The translations under genes and the position numbers were made by a program. DNA of 15,222 bases from Methylococcaceae bacterium (GTDB taxonomy: Bacteria > Pseudomonadota > Gammaproteobacteria > Methylococcales > Methylomonadaceae): the NCBI GenBank assembly GCA_013140465.1, contig JABFST010000051.1:1-15222 (forward strand). The letters run 5' to 3'. This document shows positions 13,624 to 15,222 of the stretch, one piece after another. Position 1 is the stretch's first letter. Each line of letters opens with the position of its first letter. The notes beneath the pieces are model-generated. The model was not told the origin of the DNA. It was given only the letters and a program-made list of their open reading frames with translations, and made no database searches.

Positions 13624-15222
13624 TTAAGGAGTGGGTTCGGCACAGCCGGGCAGCGTGCATTGCAGTGTGCAGCCTCGGGTGTCTAAGGAGGTGATGCGCC
13701 CGTCATGGTTGACATCGCCTAAAGTGCCTACCGCAACCGTAGAGCGTAAGCGGCTACTGATATTGAGGATGTCAGTGCGTGACACGGCCCCGTCCTGAGT
13801 GACATCACAAACACCATAAACAGGTGTCCCACAATCCAACACCAGCAACAAGTCGGTGACAGGTGGCGGAATAGTCAGCACCTCGGTTTCCACAAAGTTT
13901 TGTGCGTTATTGGGTGCGGGTGCTGTACAACCGGATTTTTCAGCCCTCACTTTGTAATATCCAGCGATCACATCCCAACCAAATAAGCCTTGCGCTTGGG
14001 TAGTAAAAGGATTGGTGCGGTTAGTGGGTGACATAATGGCATCGCCGTCAGGCACTGCCACAAAAGGCCCTGCTGAACTGTCTGAGCGGTATAAGGTGAC
14101 TGTTGCGCCGTTAATAGGAACCCCAAACGTATCTTTCACGACGCCGCTAGGATCGATGTACATCGCAAAACGGATGTCAACACTGCTGCCGCCGGGGCAA
14201 TTGATCGTGATGCTGACCGTCACTTGTCCGTGGTTAGGGTAAAGCGATGGCACGATAGCCAAGTAATGGCCGGGACTGCCCGCAGTTTCTGGCATAGCCC
14301 CCGCTGCAATCACGTTGCCTAGTTCATCGGTAATCGTGTAACTTGCCGAACCACCAGAACAGCCTGTGGTCGTCAGGTTAAGCGGATTTTGCCAATACAC
14401 GACAGGTATCCCACCTGGGCTGACCCCGTTGTTGGGCAAAATATTGGTGCCGCTGGGCAAAGGTTCTGGGCCTAACAAGACGATGTCTTGATGCTCAAGA
14501 TCAGCCCCGGTAAGCACCACAGGTATAGTCGCAGGTAGGTATTGGGTATTGGCGGGCGGAAATACCTTCACTTGATAGTTGCTGTCGGTTAAGCCGCCTA
14601 CCGTATAATCACCGTTGCTATTGCTGCTGGTCAGGGTGCAGAAAGTGTCTTGTTGGTTGCTACAGATTTGCACCAGTGCATCAGGCAACGGGGTGTTAGT
14701 GTCATTGGCGAAAACCGTGCCGGCTATGCTATGCCCAAAAGGCGCATTGCCATTGCGCACAGGAAATAAATAACGGCCTGTTTGTAAGGAGTTGCGGTTG
14801 TTATAAATTAAGCCTGTCACCAAATTGCTGTCCAAAAAGGCCCCGGCAATGCCCGAGCCATCCAACTCAAAAGAATTGCTGACGCCGTTTGAGTAGCCTA
14901 TGCGTACAGTATTGCCATTTTGGCAGATGCCGTCGCCACCGCTGGCTTGGCCTGCTTCCCATAAGATCGAGCCATAATTAAATTCAATGTCAAAGTCACC
15001 CGTACCAATGTCAGAACGGTCTATCAACACCATTTGTAAAGTGTTGTAGCCGCCGTTAGGGGTGGCAAAGCAAGCGACATTAAGCCAGTTGACGGCAAAT
15101 GCGGGCCGGCTGCCCACTGTGCCTTGTCCATAGGTGACAGGATTGCTGCCCAATTGGCGGGTATCCACATCGGCAAAAAACGGGGCGATGATTTTGGTGT
15201 TGGTGCTGGCTAAGCCAAAAGG
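13624..15222 (-). CDS. NIDO/CnaB-like/dockerin secreted protein, 5' end beyond the window
   Basis: At least 532 residues. The frame stays open to the window edge, so the GTG at 15168 is not the start and any signal peptide is outside. Visible residues 1–140 form a NIDO (nidogen-like) domain: IIAPFFADVDTR, then FAVNWLNVACF, then FDIEFNYGSILWEAGQASGG. Two CnaB/carboxypeptidase-regulatory-like beta sandwiches follow (about 165–235 from SIAGTVFAN, and about 360–435 from GVVKDTFGVPINGATVTLY), with a beta-rich spacer between them. The C-terminus is a type I dockerin with two calcium loops: DVTQDGAVSRTD (473–484) and DVNHDGRITSLD (503–514). It ends in a Cys-containing tail, CTLQCTLPGC. It is probably secreted and adhesive or structural. 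The next gene encodes a cohesin-like protein, a plausible docking partner. Confidence 0.82.
   Translation of the reverse strand, partial: PFGLASTNTKIIAPFFADVDTRQLGSNPVTYGQGTVGSRPAFAVNWLNVACFATPNGGYNTLQMVLIDRSDIGTGDFDIEFNYGSILWEAGQASGGDGICQNGNTVRIGYSNGVSNSFELDGSGIAGAFLDSNLVTGLIYNNRNSLQTGRYLFPVRNGNAPFGHSIAGTVFANDTNTPLPDALVQICSNQQDTFCTLTSSNSNGDYTVGGLTDSNYQVKVFPPANTQYLPATIPVVLTGADLEHQDIVLLGPEPLPSGTNILPNNGVSPGGIPVVYWQNPLNLTTTGCSGGSASYTITDELGNVIAAGAMPETAGSPGHYLAIVPSLYPNHGQVTVSITINCPGGSSVDIRFAMYIDPSGVVKDTFGVPINGATVTLYRSDSSAGPFVAVPDGDAIMSPTNRTNPFTTQAQGLFGWDVIAGYYKVRAEKSGCTAPAPNNAQNFVETEVLTIPPPVTDLLLVLDCGTPVYGVCDVTQDGAVSRTDILNISSRLRSTVAVGTLGDVNHDGRITSLDTRGCTLQCTLPGCAEPTP

Overview
The window looks like a chromosomal segment of a gammaproteobacterium. 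Most genes sit in the order initiator tRNA – rimP – nusA – infB – rbfA – truB – rpsO – pnp, which is the conserved gammaproteobacterial transcription/translation operon. An NhaR-type LysR regulator lies upstream and a lysC aspartokinase downstream. A PEP-CTERM protein, a dockerin-bearing surface protein, a DUF29 gene and REP-like palindromes fit a Methylococcales-type (methanotroph) relative. That assignment is inference from gene content, not proven.

Layout. 2–655: 3' part of an nhaR-like regulator. 721–939: a sigma70-like promoter, an initiator tRNA-Met, and two intrinsic terminators in series before rimP. 963–6026: rimP, nusA, infB and rbfA, tightly spaced and co-directional. 6027–8080: a roughly 2-kb accessory insertion separating rbfA from truB. 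It carries a REP-like palindrome, a DUF29 protein, an AT-rich PD-(D/E)xK nuclease-like protein and a VapBC-like toxin-antitoxin pair. 8081–11562: truB, rpsO and pnp, with structured leaders before rpsO and pnp. 11588–12895: a strong terminator, then lysC, which has a well-placed internal start for a regulatory beta subunit. 12905–12934: a perfect palindrome between convergent units. 12955–15222 (minus strand): a cohesin-like PEP-CTERM protein preceded by a NIDO/CnaB-like/dockerin protein that runs off the window edge.

How the genes work together. RimP, RbfA, TruB and S15 act in 30S subunit or tRNA maturation. IF2 and the initiator tRNA act together in initiation. NusA and PNPase act on transcription elongation/termination and RNA decay. 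Hairpins before rimP, rpsO and pnp fit the attenuation and autoregulation known for this operon. The two minus-strand genes form a plausible extracellular cohesin–dockerin pair outside any cellulosome context.

Three starts were revised from the longest reading frames: rimP at 963, pnp at GTG 9490, and lysC at 11666. In the rimP and lysC cases the longer frame would begin at or before a terminator. No gap above 300 bases lacks an annotated feature.
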